This document shows positions 37,450 to 47,297 of a stretch of DNA of 64,000 nt, piece after piece. A model generated the notes under the pieces. The model ran no database searches. It saw nothing but the letters and a program-made list of their open reading frames with translations, and had not been told where the DNA came from. Positions within the stretch are counted from its first letter, which is position 1. Each line of letters begins with the position of its first letter. The DNA is taken from assembly GCF_016808095.1 (NCBI RefSeq), contig NC_068980.1, positions 13,705,388-13,769,387 on the forward strand, given 5' to 3'. The position numbers and the translations under genes were made by a program. Origin of the DNA: Vigna angularis (lineage: Eukaryota; Streptophyta; Magnoliopsida; Fabales; Fabaceae).

Positions 37450-39624
37450 CTAATTATCGCAGTCATCCGCCTCTTCATCATCTTCGACCACCAGCGCCTG
37501 GTCAGCCCACGCGGCACCAGAGGGTCCTTCAGTCTTCGGCCCCTCGTCATCAGCCAGGGTGTTGAGATCGACCAAGACGCCATCAAAGACGTCCTTCTCA
37601 ATATTGAAACCCAAGGCAAAGGGCTCGTGTATGCCGGCAAGGACGGACGCCTGACGAAGGGCCTTGTTAAAACCCTCCTCGTGCTAAAAAACGATACCCG
37701 ACTCTAATTCGGATATCTTCTCCCTTGCCTTGGCGAGATCATCGGCCAGAGCCTGGTTTGACTTGAGGAGCCCGACCTCAGAGTTTCTTTGACGGGCGAC
37801 CTTCGCCTTCAGTTGACCACACTCCTCCAAGAGTCGTTCATGGTCGCCCCGGGCGACTGCCAGGCGGTCGCTGCCATCAGCTGATTCCCTCCTGGCCTTC
37901 TCTAGATCGGCCTCCAGTGTCTCGATCCTCTTATCATAATCATCATGTGTCAGGATCATCTGCTCCATGGCCGACTGGAGGGATGCCGAATTTTTCTTCT
38001 CGGCCAAGAGCTCGGTGCGCACGTCATCCACCCCCCGGCGGTCGGCAAACTCTTTCAAATACCAGGCAAGAGAGGCCGCCCTGATGGACATTTCCAACAT
38101 GGCGTTGGTTAGCTCCGACTCCGAGAGCGGCTCTATAAGGGCTCGTTGAGAAGAGCTCATATGGAATTTAGTCCGGTCACTCATATTGAATGCCGGACTA
38201 AAAATCCCGCCCGGTAGTGGCGCCGAGGGGACTTTCTCGTTGCCCTTGCGAGCCTTCTTCGAAGCCGATCGAGACGACGAAGCTTCCTTGTCTTTGTGAC
38301 CCTCGCCTGCAGAGTCTTTCCTGTTCCGCACGAAGGGGGCAACGGAGGCAGTGGCCGCCTCAGAAGACGGATCCACAGTAATGACCGCAAGATCTGGGAG
38401 GGGATCTGCTCCAGGCGCCTAGACAACGGGAACAGAACCCCTAGTCACTTTGACAGGGGGGCATGATTGTGGCCGCACCAAGGTCACGGGGGGCAGCCGG
38501 CCCGTTGAGGATGATCACCTCACGAGAGGCGGAAGGGGAGCATTCGGCCCCCCTTCGCCCGGGTGGAGGACTAACTGGCGCCGCCTCGCTTCCGGGAGGC
38601 CATAAAAATGGATTGACGAGGAGCAGGAGTCGTCATGAGATCTAAAAAAAACGAGAAAACTCAGAAACGTTAAGGTCGACGTACTAAAGAACAATGAACT
38701 CAACATAAATATACCATACCGAACGCCTTTCGTTCACAATCCTCATAACGAAGGCATTCGACCAAGTGACGGGCGGAGATTCGGCGGGGAAGGGCGTTAA
38801 TGGTGCGGAGATTCCCTGTAGAGTCATGGAATTCACGGCGGCCGGCCTCATCGATGATAACCTTGAAGTAATGATGCTTGAAGTTCTTGAATGAGTCGGA
38901 GAAAGGACGGAAGAATGTCATGTCCCGAACAGAAGTCAGGGACACCCAGCCGCCTTGAGTGGGCGGACGGACCTCGAAGTAGTGGAAGAAAACCGGGATC
39001 GTCGGGGTCACCCCCACGGCCAGGCACATCGCTAGGAACGCTTGCACGGCCGCCCAGGAGTTGGGATGCAGCTGGGCCGGGGCTACGTTGGCCTCCCGAA
39101 GGACGGCCATTTGAAACTCCGTGAAAGGTACCCGAACAAAGAGCTGAGTAAAGACATTGGCATACATGTAGAAGAAGTCGTCCGGGCTCGACCTCTTGCC
39201 ATAATAAACTCTTTCATTTCTCAGACTGACTCCTGCCCGGACCAGCCTAGAATCTTCCACATCCCGGACGACGTGAGTACGGTTAACCCTCCACTCTAGT
39301 AACTCGCGGTCGCCGTATGCTGAAGCAAACAAACTAGCACTATAAGTCGTATTCAGACACCGGGGTACCATCACCGTCCGGCTCATATGGGGAGCCGTCT
39401 ATGCGAAGGCCACCCTTTAGCAGGAAGATGGGGACTCCATGGAAAATCTGATCACCCGCCGCGTCTGGAATGCCAGGCTCCCGCCCCGAAGACCGGACGG
39501 TCTCCTCCAGAAATGACGGTGAGACTGAACTTGAAGAAGCGCTGCGCTCGCCGTCGCCCATCGCCGAACTTCCCCGGACTCCGCCCAACGACTCAGAAGA
39601 AGATTCAATATGGACTGCAACCAT
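37450..39624 (-). pseudogene. Antisense ORF of the Tat element (putative gypsy-type transposon protein), spliced and decayed
   Basis: The minus strand encodes a protein typical of Tat elements, of unknown role. The part at 39624-39340 starts MVAVHIESSSES. A conserved domain at 39319-38720 contains VPFTEFQMAVLREA, AQLHPNSWAAVQAFL and FFHYFEVR; I recall this as Pfam Transposase_28 ('putative gypsy type transposon'). An acceptor TTTGCTTCAG at 39322-39320 suggests a short first intron; otherwise one frameshift joins the parts. A 78-nt intron is likely at 38719-38642 (GTATGG...TTTTTTTTAG). A coiled-coil C-terminal region (38376-37684) follows after frame damage near 38420-38570. A TAG at 37686-37684 interrupts a frame that continues to 37450 with an acidic tail (VEDDEEADDCDN). 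Confidence 0.85.
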
Positions 39625-39698
39625 TTATTACCTGAGAGAAAAAGAATACCGAGCTTGAATGAAAGCGGAGAAAGTGAAAATGACAGCTCCCCCTACGC

Positions 39699-39707
39699 CT
39701 ATTTATA
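39699..39707 (-). promoter_or_regulatory. TATA box of the antisense ORF
   Basis: The minus strand reads CTATAAATAGGCG about 75 nt upstream of ATG 39624, with a CT-rich leader between them. The nested Athila-like element inserted at 39726, about 20 bp upstream of this box, so the original upstream promoter region has been moved away. Confidence 0.6.
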
Positions 39708-40537
39708 GAAAAATCCCCGTAACCGTGTTGAGACCTCGGCAAGTGTACCGGATCGTTCAATTAATAAACCGGTAAGTCCGGAAATCGTTTTCCCAAGAGA
39801 TTTGTTTTGATTCACAGATTGATTAAAGTTTACTAATTTAGCGATTAATAAACGTATTTTTTATAACACAATTAAGATTGGCATACAGATGAAATTAAAG
39901 TGGTAAAAACAGATGAATTAAAGTTCACTGGGGTTGAAATTCAAGTTCATCACTCCGGTAATCTTCTACTAACACAATTCCTAAAAATTAAGCATCGACA
40001 TTCTAGGCGCATGCAGTCCCTGATCCCTCAGATGACAGTTCATAATCACTCAAACTAAATTACTAATCCCTTAGCTAATTCAGTTATCAGATTTGCCTTA
40101 AACACAATGTCACAGATGACTAAAAATTCCCTCCTATGTCTAGGACTCGAAATCCTTTAGCAGTTCTATCCTAGGTCCGCGGTCTCATACATTTCCCAAT
40201 GATTTAACAATTCAAATAGCTCAGATTCCCATCAAAAGCATGAATAATAAGGATAGAACACATAATTCAAACAAGTTCATGCATTAATAGAAAAATTACA
40301 TAGAAGTTCAGAAATTTACTCTCAACCCCAGTGAAATTGAGTTTTAGCTACACATATACATCATAGAAGAGAGAAATGATGGATTGGATGGTGGAAATTG
40401 GTGGTTTTCCACCATGGAAGCACTTGGAGCAGCTGCTGCAGCGTCTCCCCTGGTTTCCTCCCCGTCAGATCTGCCTCCCACGAATTCTGGATCTGGTTTT
40501 AAAAGAGAAGCTCCAATAATTGAGTCACGGGTTCTTT

Positions 40538-40880
40538 CTGGACGAGCGTCCAATTTCTGGACGAGCGTCCACTTTCAGGACGAGCGCTGACGAGCGTCCT
40601 CTACTGAACGAGTTGGTGGACGAGCGCCCTCTGCTGGACGAGCGCCCTCTACTGGGCGAGCGTCCTGCTGGACGAGCGTGGACGAGTGTCCTGGACGAGC
40701 GTCCTCTGTTGGGCGAGCGTCCTCTGCTTCCTCTGCTGGACGAGCGCCCTCTGCTGGCGAGCGTCCTCTTCTGGACGAGCATCCTCTGCTTCCTCTACTG
40801 GACGAGCGTCCTCTGCTCTGGACGAGAATCCGGACGAGCGCCCTGAACGAGCGTCGCGCTCGCTATGTGATGAGCGTTCG
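40538..40880. repeat. GGACGAGCGTCC minisatellite inside the LTR
   Basis: Around twenty irregular repeats of GGACGAGCGTCC(TCTGCT), a roughly 18-bp GC-rich unit whose core is palindromic. The other LTR has the same array (about 45815-46160) with slightly fewer units. Confidence 0.9.
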
Positions 40881-40918
40881 CTTAATCTTCGACGAGCGTC
40901 CGCGGATCCTTCTAAGTC

Positions 40919-41071
40919 GCGCCCGGCGCCCATTTTCTCATGCCCGGGCGTGAACCTCTCTGTAAATTCGCGCCCGGCGCCCTTTTTCTCGCGCCAGGGC
41001 GTGAAACTCTCTGTAAAATCGCGCCCGGCGCCCTTTTTCTCACGCCCGGGCGTGAAATTCTCGGCAGAACT
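40919..41071. repeat. Three 51-bp tandem units inside the left LTR
   Basis: GCGCCCGGCGCCC...TCTCACGCCCGGGCGTGAA units begin at 40919, 40970 and 41021. The other LTR has one unit (from 46184). The units contain CACGCCCGGGCGTG palindromes. Confidence 0.9.
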
Positions 41072-41276
41072 GCGCCCATGAGTGTGGTCCAAGTCTTTGA
41101 TGGTATCCAATCCTTATTTTTCATCAAAATAAACAACAAAAGCATCAAAAAACATTTAAACAGTCAAAATTATACTTATATCAACAATTATATACTTTTC
41201 ATGAGAATTAACACTAAAACTTACTCAAAAGCACAACAATTTAAGCAACAAAAACAAGTAAAGTTTACACCTATCA

Positions 41277-42445
41277 AACTCCCCCAAACTTATATATTTT
41301 CATGTCCTCATGAAAATAAACAAAAACAATAGAAAAACGAACCCAACAAAGCAGTTAGTATTCCATCACATAATATCTGTCACAAAAGTAAAGATTGTAC
41401 CTACACCTCCAAATATTCAGATCAAATGTTATAACTTCTATATTGACAAATTCTTGAATCCAAAATGATAAGACAACCAGAAAAAGAATAAAACCACAAT
41501 GCTCAATCTGTGTTTATCTCAACCTGCAAGTGTTTACAACTCCAATTCATACTCAGATTGTCATCAACTACTTCATCAACTTTTGCAAGTCATCTCATAT
41601 ACACTTCAAACATTCTAATTTAAATCAAAAGGACTTTCTCAGATTATAACTTGGCTTGGCTAGAAGGAACATGGTTTTACAAGGAAACAAAACAACACTA
41701 AAGAAGAGGAGAACAAGAACATAGCAACATTGAAACTTTATTCATCAACTACCTCTTCATTCATCACATAACACATTTTCTGAATTTTTCTCTAACTTTG
41801 ATACTTTTTCATATTTACATGATACAATAACCCCTTTTTTTTTCATCAGTTTAAGATTCAACTGATTATGATTTCCCCCAAACTTAATTTCTACCTATCT
41901 CTTGACAATTATGTTTCTTGTTCTCTTCTTCTAGAGTGTTGGATAAGGTAGATTGTTCTGTAATATGCTGAGGGTACACAAAAATATATATAAGGCTCAA
42001 ACAGGATAACAAAGGATTAATATTCACATATGGGTAGTCATCTGGCCAAGTAGCTAATTTCATCAAACAAAACTGCCTTTCTCATTTCTAAACCAGAATG
42101 TATGTGTTAATAAGAATTATGCAAAAACCAAATTCATAGCAATAACAACTTCTCACTTGCTCTCAAAGCTTTCTCAGTACACTCAGATATTCAACTTCTG
42201 GGTCACAATCAATCAGATTCAAGAACAAATCATATATAATCATAACACAAGTTCTAAAACTCAGATTTTTCAATAACAATCTCACAATCATGCCAGTTAT
42301 CATGGACAGAATTCCAAATTCAAATTCAAACTTCAAACACACAATTCACAATCAAATCATTGCAGAAACATAATTCAATCCACACAACCAAACAGATTCA
42401 ATCCTCACAATCAAAAGAACTGAAAACATAAATAGATAAAGTTAG
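41277..42445 (-). other. Non-coding 3' part of the Athila-like element
   Basis: A G-rich plus-strand primer tract (minus strand AAGTTTGGGGGAGTT) abuts the LTR at 41277-41291. The other 1.1 kb is AT-rich without coding similarity. A second CCCCCAAACTTA copy near 41875 is a further purine-tract-like sequence. Confidence 0.7.
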
Positions 42446-42496
42446 AAAGCTGGGTTGCCTCCCAGTAAGCGCTTGTTTAACGTCTTTAGCTTGACA
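42446..42496 (-). other. Post-pol sequence of Athila joined directly to the protease region
   Basis: The minus strand reads GTGTCAAGCTAAAGACG then AAGCGCTTACTGGGAGGCAACCCA. I know this phrase from Athila-type elements immediately after the end of pol. Here it follows the protease ORF within a few bases, so RT, RNase H and integrase are missing by internal deletion. Confidence 0.6.
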
Positions 42497-44745
42497 CTAA
42501 GAAGCACTATGTGGTTGATCCAAGGGTTTGACATCATTCAGAAGTGAAGGTAGCAACTTCAAGTGCAACTTCTGTTCTCTTTTCTCTTCTTCCTCAGATG
42601 GAATCTCCTTTAAAACATCCAGATTAAGAGGTGAGGATATATGCTTCGTCTTCTGTGCAATCATGCAGACTTCCTCAAGTTCATCAATTTGAAAGCATGT
42701 ATCTTCATCATTTGGGTGAGACATTGCTTCAAAGACATTGAATTTACTTCTTCATCCTCAACTCTCACTTTGAGCTTTCCCTCATCAACATCGATCAACA
42801 CTCGAGCAGTCTTCATGAATGGCCTTCCCAGAATCAGAGGAATTTCTGTATCTTCTTTCATTTCCATGACAACAAAATCCATTGGAAATAAGAATTTATC
42901 TACCTTTACCAGAACATCTTCTACTACTCCCTGCGGATATTTGATCGATCTGTCTGCTAATTGTAGAGTCATGCGTGTGGGCTTCAACTCTAATTCTCCA
43001 ATCTTCTTAAACATTGACAGAGGCATAAGATTGATGCTGGCTCCAAGATCAATTAACGCATTCCCAATAGCCAGTTTACCAATGATGCATGGAATTGTAA
43101 AACTACCTGGATCTTTAAACTTTGGAGGAAGCAACTTCTGAATGATAGCACTGCACTGGCCCTGTACTTCTATAGTTTCTTCCTCAATATACTTCTTCTT
43201 TTTCTCTCCCTCTCTCTCTTTTTCACTTTCTCTATCCTCTTTACTCATCTCATTTTTTTCTACACTCACTTTTTTCTCATTCTCTCTTTCTTCCAGAATT
43301 CTTCCTGATCTTGTAGTAATAACATTGCAGTCTGCCTTTGGATTTACTTCAGTGTTTGCCCCAAAGTCTTTCTCTGGTTTTTCTTCCAACTTTTTAGCTA
43401 ATTGACCCACCTGAATCTCCAAATTCCTAAGTGAGGCTTCTGTACTTTTATGGTTGGAAATTGATACCTGCATAAACTGCTGAAGAGTTTCTTCCAGTTT
43501 TGAAGTTCTTTCTGTCAAAGAAGGTTGTTGCTGAAAGTTCTGTGGAGGTGGTCTGTTGAAAGGAACAGCTTGTCCCATACTCAGATGAGGTCTCCATCCT
43601 TGATTAAAACTTTGACGTTGATCATAATTCGTCTGAAGACCTTGATTTCCCATATAGTGTACTTCTTCATGAGACATGCTTTGCACTGCACATTGACCAT
43701 TATTATGATTTCCTCCGCACAATTGACAACTCTGAACCATCTGATGTTGAAATTGAGAAACATTCTGCAGTTCTTTAGGTAGCTGAGATAACTTCTTCAT
43801 TAATGTCTCAAGTTGCTGAGTCATAATCTTGTTCTGAGCTAGTAAAGCATCTTGACTTTGAAGTTGAAGAACACTTTTTTGTTGAAATTGAGCTCTCTCA
43901 CTCTGAACTTCATTATCATTTACAGCCATATTTTCAATCAGATCATGTGCTTCTTCAGGCGTCTTCCATCTGATACTACCTCCAGCTGATGCATCTAACA
44001 TTAACTTTGTTTGAGATTTCAGCCCTCCAAGAAACAGATTTAACATTGTAGGCTCATCAAATCCATGAGTAGGGGTTTTTCTCAATAGGCCTTTGAATCT
44101 ATCCCATGCTTGGCCTAGAGTTTCATCAGCATCTTGTTGGAAAGAAGAGATCTCCTGCTTTCCCTTATTGACTTTGGACTGAGGGAAGAACTTATTCAGA
44201 AATTTAGCAACCACATCATCCCAGACTGTCAGACTATTCTCTGGAAAGGAATTCAGCCACATTTTTGCATTACCAGCCAATGAGAATGGAAATAAGCTGA
44301 GTCGGATTGCTTCATCTGGAACCTGGTGAATCCTCACTGTATTACAGATCTCCATGAAAGTAGCTAAGTGAGTGTATGGATTCTCGTGGGATAATCCATG
44401 AAACTGATTGTTCTGCACCAGATGAATAAGAGCTGGCTTCATCTCCATGTTGGCAGCATTCACCACTGGTCTTGCAATACTGTTGAAGTGCAGAGGTCCT
44501 GAGAAAGTATTATAATCTGCAAGAGTACGTCTTCCTTGCCCAGAACCTTCTCCAGTGCGATTATCTTCCATTTCTTCTTTTTCTTGCCCGGATGAAAAGT
44601 CCAGAATTTCTTTAGAGATAGCAGATGATTCTCTGGATTCTCTACTTTGTCGCCTCCTTCTACTGTTGTTCCTTCGAGCAGTTCTTTCAATTTCCGGATC
44701 GAAAAGTAGATGTTCAACCTGTTCTCTGCTTCTCATACAAAACAC
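42497..44745 (-). pseudogene. Athila-like gag-protease ORF
   Basis: An almost intact minus-strand frame of 694 codons (44745-42661). It has an Arg-rich N-terminus, a capsid region (MWLNSFPENSLTVWDD, KFLNKFFPQSK, ETLGQAWDRFKGLLR), a CCHC-like knuckle CQLCGGNHNNGQC near 43700, and a retropepsin motif ALIDLGASINLMPLSMF near 43040 followed by PLILGRPFMKTAR. DLGAS in place of D(S/T)G is normal for Athila. Near 42740 a single missing base shifts the frame; the true continuation (FEAMSHPNDEDTCFQIDEL...) is the frame at 42724-42497, ending LDQPHSAS. Gag may still be made, so the element could depend on an autonomous Athila for the other enzymes (inference). Confidence 0.9.
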
Positions 44746-44902
44746 AAACTAAAAGAAAACAATCCAAAAATACACAATCTCTACAGATGATAACAATTAT
44801 GTACAAGAATTCAAATATAATCACAATACACACTTAAACAACAGATAGCTAAAATCAACTAAACCAGATAAACAACAAACAATCAACGAAAACAAAAACA
44901 AA

Positions 44903-44996
44903 TCCCCGACAACGGCGCAAAAAACTTGTTGACCCAAAACTTGTTAGCCGTTGCTAGGACTCGGGTTCAATCCCCAATTCCCCGACAACGGCGCCA
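44903..44996 (-). other. Duplicated primer-binding site with tRNA-Asp-like insert
   Basis: Next to the LTR, TCCCCGACAACGGCGCCA (44979-44996, + strand) equals the 3' end of tRNA-Asp, so the element's primer site is its complement. A second, slightly shorter copy lies at 44903-44920 and is followed by AAAACTTGTTGA, as at the LTR junction. Between them GGACTCGGGTTCAATCCCC (44957-44975) resembles the T-arm of tRNA-Asp. Confidence 0.75.
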
Positions 44997-45002
44997 AAAA
45001 CT

Positions 45003-46440
45003 TGTTGAGACCTCGGCAAGTGTACCGGATCGTTCAAGTAATAAACCGGTAAGTCTGGAAATCATTTTCCCAAGAGATTTGTTTTGATTCACAGATTGAT
45101 TAAAGTTTACTAATTTAGCGATTAATAAACGTATTTTTTATAACACAATTAAGATTGGCATACAGATGAAATTAAAGTGGTAAAAACAGATGAATTAAAG
45201 TTCACTGGGGTTGAAATTCAAGTTCATCACTCCGGTAATCTTCTACTAACACAATTCCTCAAAATTAAGCATCGACATTTTAGGCGCATGCAGTCCCTGA
45301 TCCCTCAGATGACAGTTCATAATCACTAAAACTAAATAACTAATCCCTTAGCTAATTCAGTTATCAGATTTGCCTTAAACACAATGTCACAGATGACTAA
45401 AAATTCCCTCCTATGTCTAGGACTCGAAATCCTTTAGCAGTTCTATCCTAGGTCCGCGGTCTCATACATTTCCCAATGATTTAACCGTTCAAATAGCTCA
45501 GATTCCCATCAAAAGCATGAATAATAAGGATAGAACACATAATTCAAACAAGTTCATGCATTAATAGAAAAATTACATAGAAGTTCAGAAATTTACTCTC
45601 AACCCTAGTGAAATGGAGTTTTAGCTACACATATACATCATAGAAGAGAGAAATGATGGATTGGATGGTGGAAATTGGTGGTTTTCCACCATGGAAGCAC
45701 TTGGAGCAGCTGCTGCAGCGTCTCCCCTGGTTTCCTCCCCGTCAGATCTGCCTCCCACGAACTCTGGATCTGGTTTTAAAAGAGAAGCTTCAATAATTGA
45801 GTCACGGGTTCTTTCTGGACGAGCGTCCAATTTCTGGACGAGCGTCCACTTTCAGGACGAGCGCTGACGAGCGTCCTCTGTTGAACGAGCTGCTAGACGA
45901 GCGCCCTCTGCTGGACGAGCGTCCTCTGCTGGGCGAGCGTCCTGCTGGACGAGTGTCCTGGACGAGCGTCCTCTGCTGGGCGATCGTCCTCTGCTTCCTC
46001 TGCTGGCGAGCGTCCTCTGTTAGTGAGCGTCCTCTTCTGGACGAGCATCCTTTGCTTCCTCTGCTGGACGAGCGTCCTCTGCTCTGGACGAGAATCCGGA
46101 CGAGCGCCCTGAACGAGCGTCGCGTTCGCTATGTGACGAGCGTCCGCTTAATCTTCGACGAGCGTCCGCGGATCCTTCTAAGTCGCGCCCGGCGCCCATT
46201 TTCTCACGCCCGGGCGTGAAATTCTCGGCAGAACTGCGCCCATGAGTGTGGTCCAAGTCTTTGATGGTATCCAATCCTTATTTTTCATCAAAATAAACAA
46301 CAAAAGCATCAAAAAACATTTAAACAGTCAAAATTATACTTATATCAACAATTATATACTTTTCATGAGAATTAACACTAAAACTTACTCAAAAGTACAA
46401 CAATTTAAGCAACAAAAACAAGTAAAGTTTACACCTATCA
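45003..46440 (-). repeat. 5' LTR (element sense) of the Athila-like element
   Basis: 1,438 bp. On the minus strand it starts TGATAGGTG and ends TCTCAACA; AACCG follows at 46441-46445. It contains the shorter versions of both internal tandem arrays. Confidence 0.95.
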
Positions 46441-46692
46441 AACCGTCGAGCACGTCTGCACCGTCGAAGGCCAGCACGATCAACGCTCCAGATGCGGAGC
46501 CGTTTCAACTCCCGCCACTGTAAATGTGACATGTGTATTTCCCGCCTAAATCCAAATCCAAAAAGTCGAAATCCAAAAGCCCATGAAATCCGGCCCAATA
46601 CCAGTCCGCTCACCCTCGCCACCCCCCGGTCTGGGCAAACGCCACGCTCAAAGTCCTACGTACACTGCGTATACTAGGGCTTGGGGGGCTTG
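46441..46692 (+). other. 3' non-coding end and polypurine tract of the Tat element
   Basis: This 250-bp segment is the continuation of the Tat element after the nested insertion. It ends GGGCTTGGGGGGCTTG against the LTR, a G-rich plus-strand primer tract (46677-46692). Confidence 0.75.
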
Positions 46693-47292
46693 TGTACCAG
46701 TAGGGACCGAGCACCAAACAGACCAGACGTCCACGTAGCCGCAATGGTCCAAACACGCTACCCTTCTTCTCGTCGTCAGGAAGGGTCGGGCGTGGTAGGC
46801 CGGACACCCGTATGTCCACGATTACGCAACCTTACCGCTTGCCATCCGTAGAAACAACAACTCGTATGAAGCCGGCCGGTCATATCGCCAACCAACCAGG
46901 TCGCCCATATGGGCCAACCGGTCGTAAGACCAAACTTCGCGAGACCGGCCGGCCACATCACTAATTAACCAGGTTTAAGGTAAGTAGTGGTTAAAAGATA
47001 TTGGGCTGAATTTGGACCGTGATTAACTTTTCACTAATCCCAAGCCCATGGCGAAAACTATAAATACAGATCCAGGTGAGTGTTAGATAGGTTGCATTTA
47101 CTGCACATTTATTATTGTTCTATCGAAAAAGCCATAGCTCTCAAACTGACTTTGGCATCGGAGAATCTTTCGCAGGTCTCCCACTCGCGCGTAGGAGTAA
47201 ATCGAGAAGTAAGGATTGAGAACCGGACATTCGAGACAGTAGAAAAGAAGGCCGTGGAGGTATTGGACGACTCAGCCCCTACAACCGAAACA
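46693..47292 (+). repeat. 3' LTR of the Tat element
   Basis: Starts TGTACCAGTAGGG, ends ACCGAAACA, followed by the target duplication CTATA. TATA box at 47059-47066. Confidence 0.95.
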
Positions 47293-47297
47293 CTATA

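Larger units (their letters stand above)
39726..41276 (-). repeat. 3' LTR (element sense) of the Athila-like element
   Basis: 1,551 bp, aligning with 45003-46440. The extra length comes mainly from two additional 51-bp units. ORFs inside it such as 40384-40590 recur identically in the other LTR and are not genes. Confidence 0.95.
39726..46440 (-). mobile_element. Nested non-autonomous Athila-like element (gag-protease only), TSD AACCG
   Basis: Direct repeats at 39726-41276 and 45003-46440 are LTRs. AACCG flanks the whole at 39721-39725 and 46441-46445. Read on the minus strand, the LTR begins TGATAGGTGTAAAC and ends GGTCTCAACA. A TGGCGCCGTTGTCGGGGA primer site follows the right-hand (5') LTR, and a GGGGGAG tract precedes the left-hand (3') LTR, so the element points left. 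Only gag and protease remain. Apart from repeat-number changes the LTRs differ at roughly one percent by eye, fewer than in the host element, as expected for a nested insertion. Confidence 0.95.
30835..47292 (+). mobile_element. Complete Ty3/gypsy Tat-type retrotransposon with a nested insertion, TSD CTATA
   Basis: Direct LTRs at 30835-31437 and 46693-47292 are flanked by CTATA (30830-30834 and 47293-47297). The internal order is gag, protease, reverse transcriptase, two RNase H domains, integrase, a tandem-repeat spacer, an antisense ORF, and a G-rich polypurine tract. The second RNase H after the first and the antisense ORF mark the Tat (Ogre/Retand/Grande) branch. Removing the nested element at 39726-46440 and one copy of its target duplication leaves about 9.7 kb. 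The LTRs differ at roughly 4 percent of positions by eye. The element is markedly GC-richer than its surroundings. Confidence 0.95.

Noticed and set aside
40344..41332. Overlapping ORFs repeated at 45621-46523
   Set aside because: They lie within the LTR pair and follow its GC-rich minisatellite; no protein similarity.
44940..45000. Possible tRNA-Asp gene
   Set aside because: Only a T-arm-like part and the 3' end are present; the D-arm and anticodon arm are missing. Explained better as primer-site sequence.
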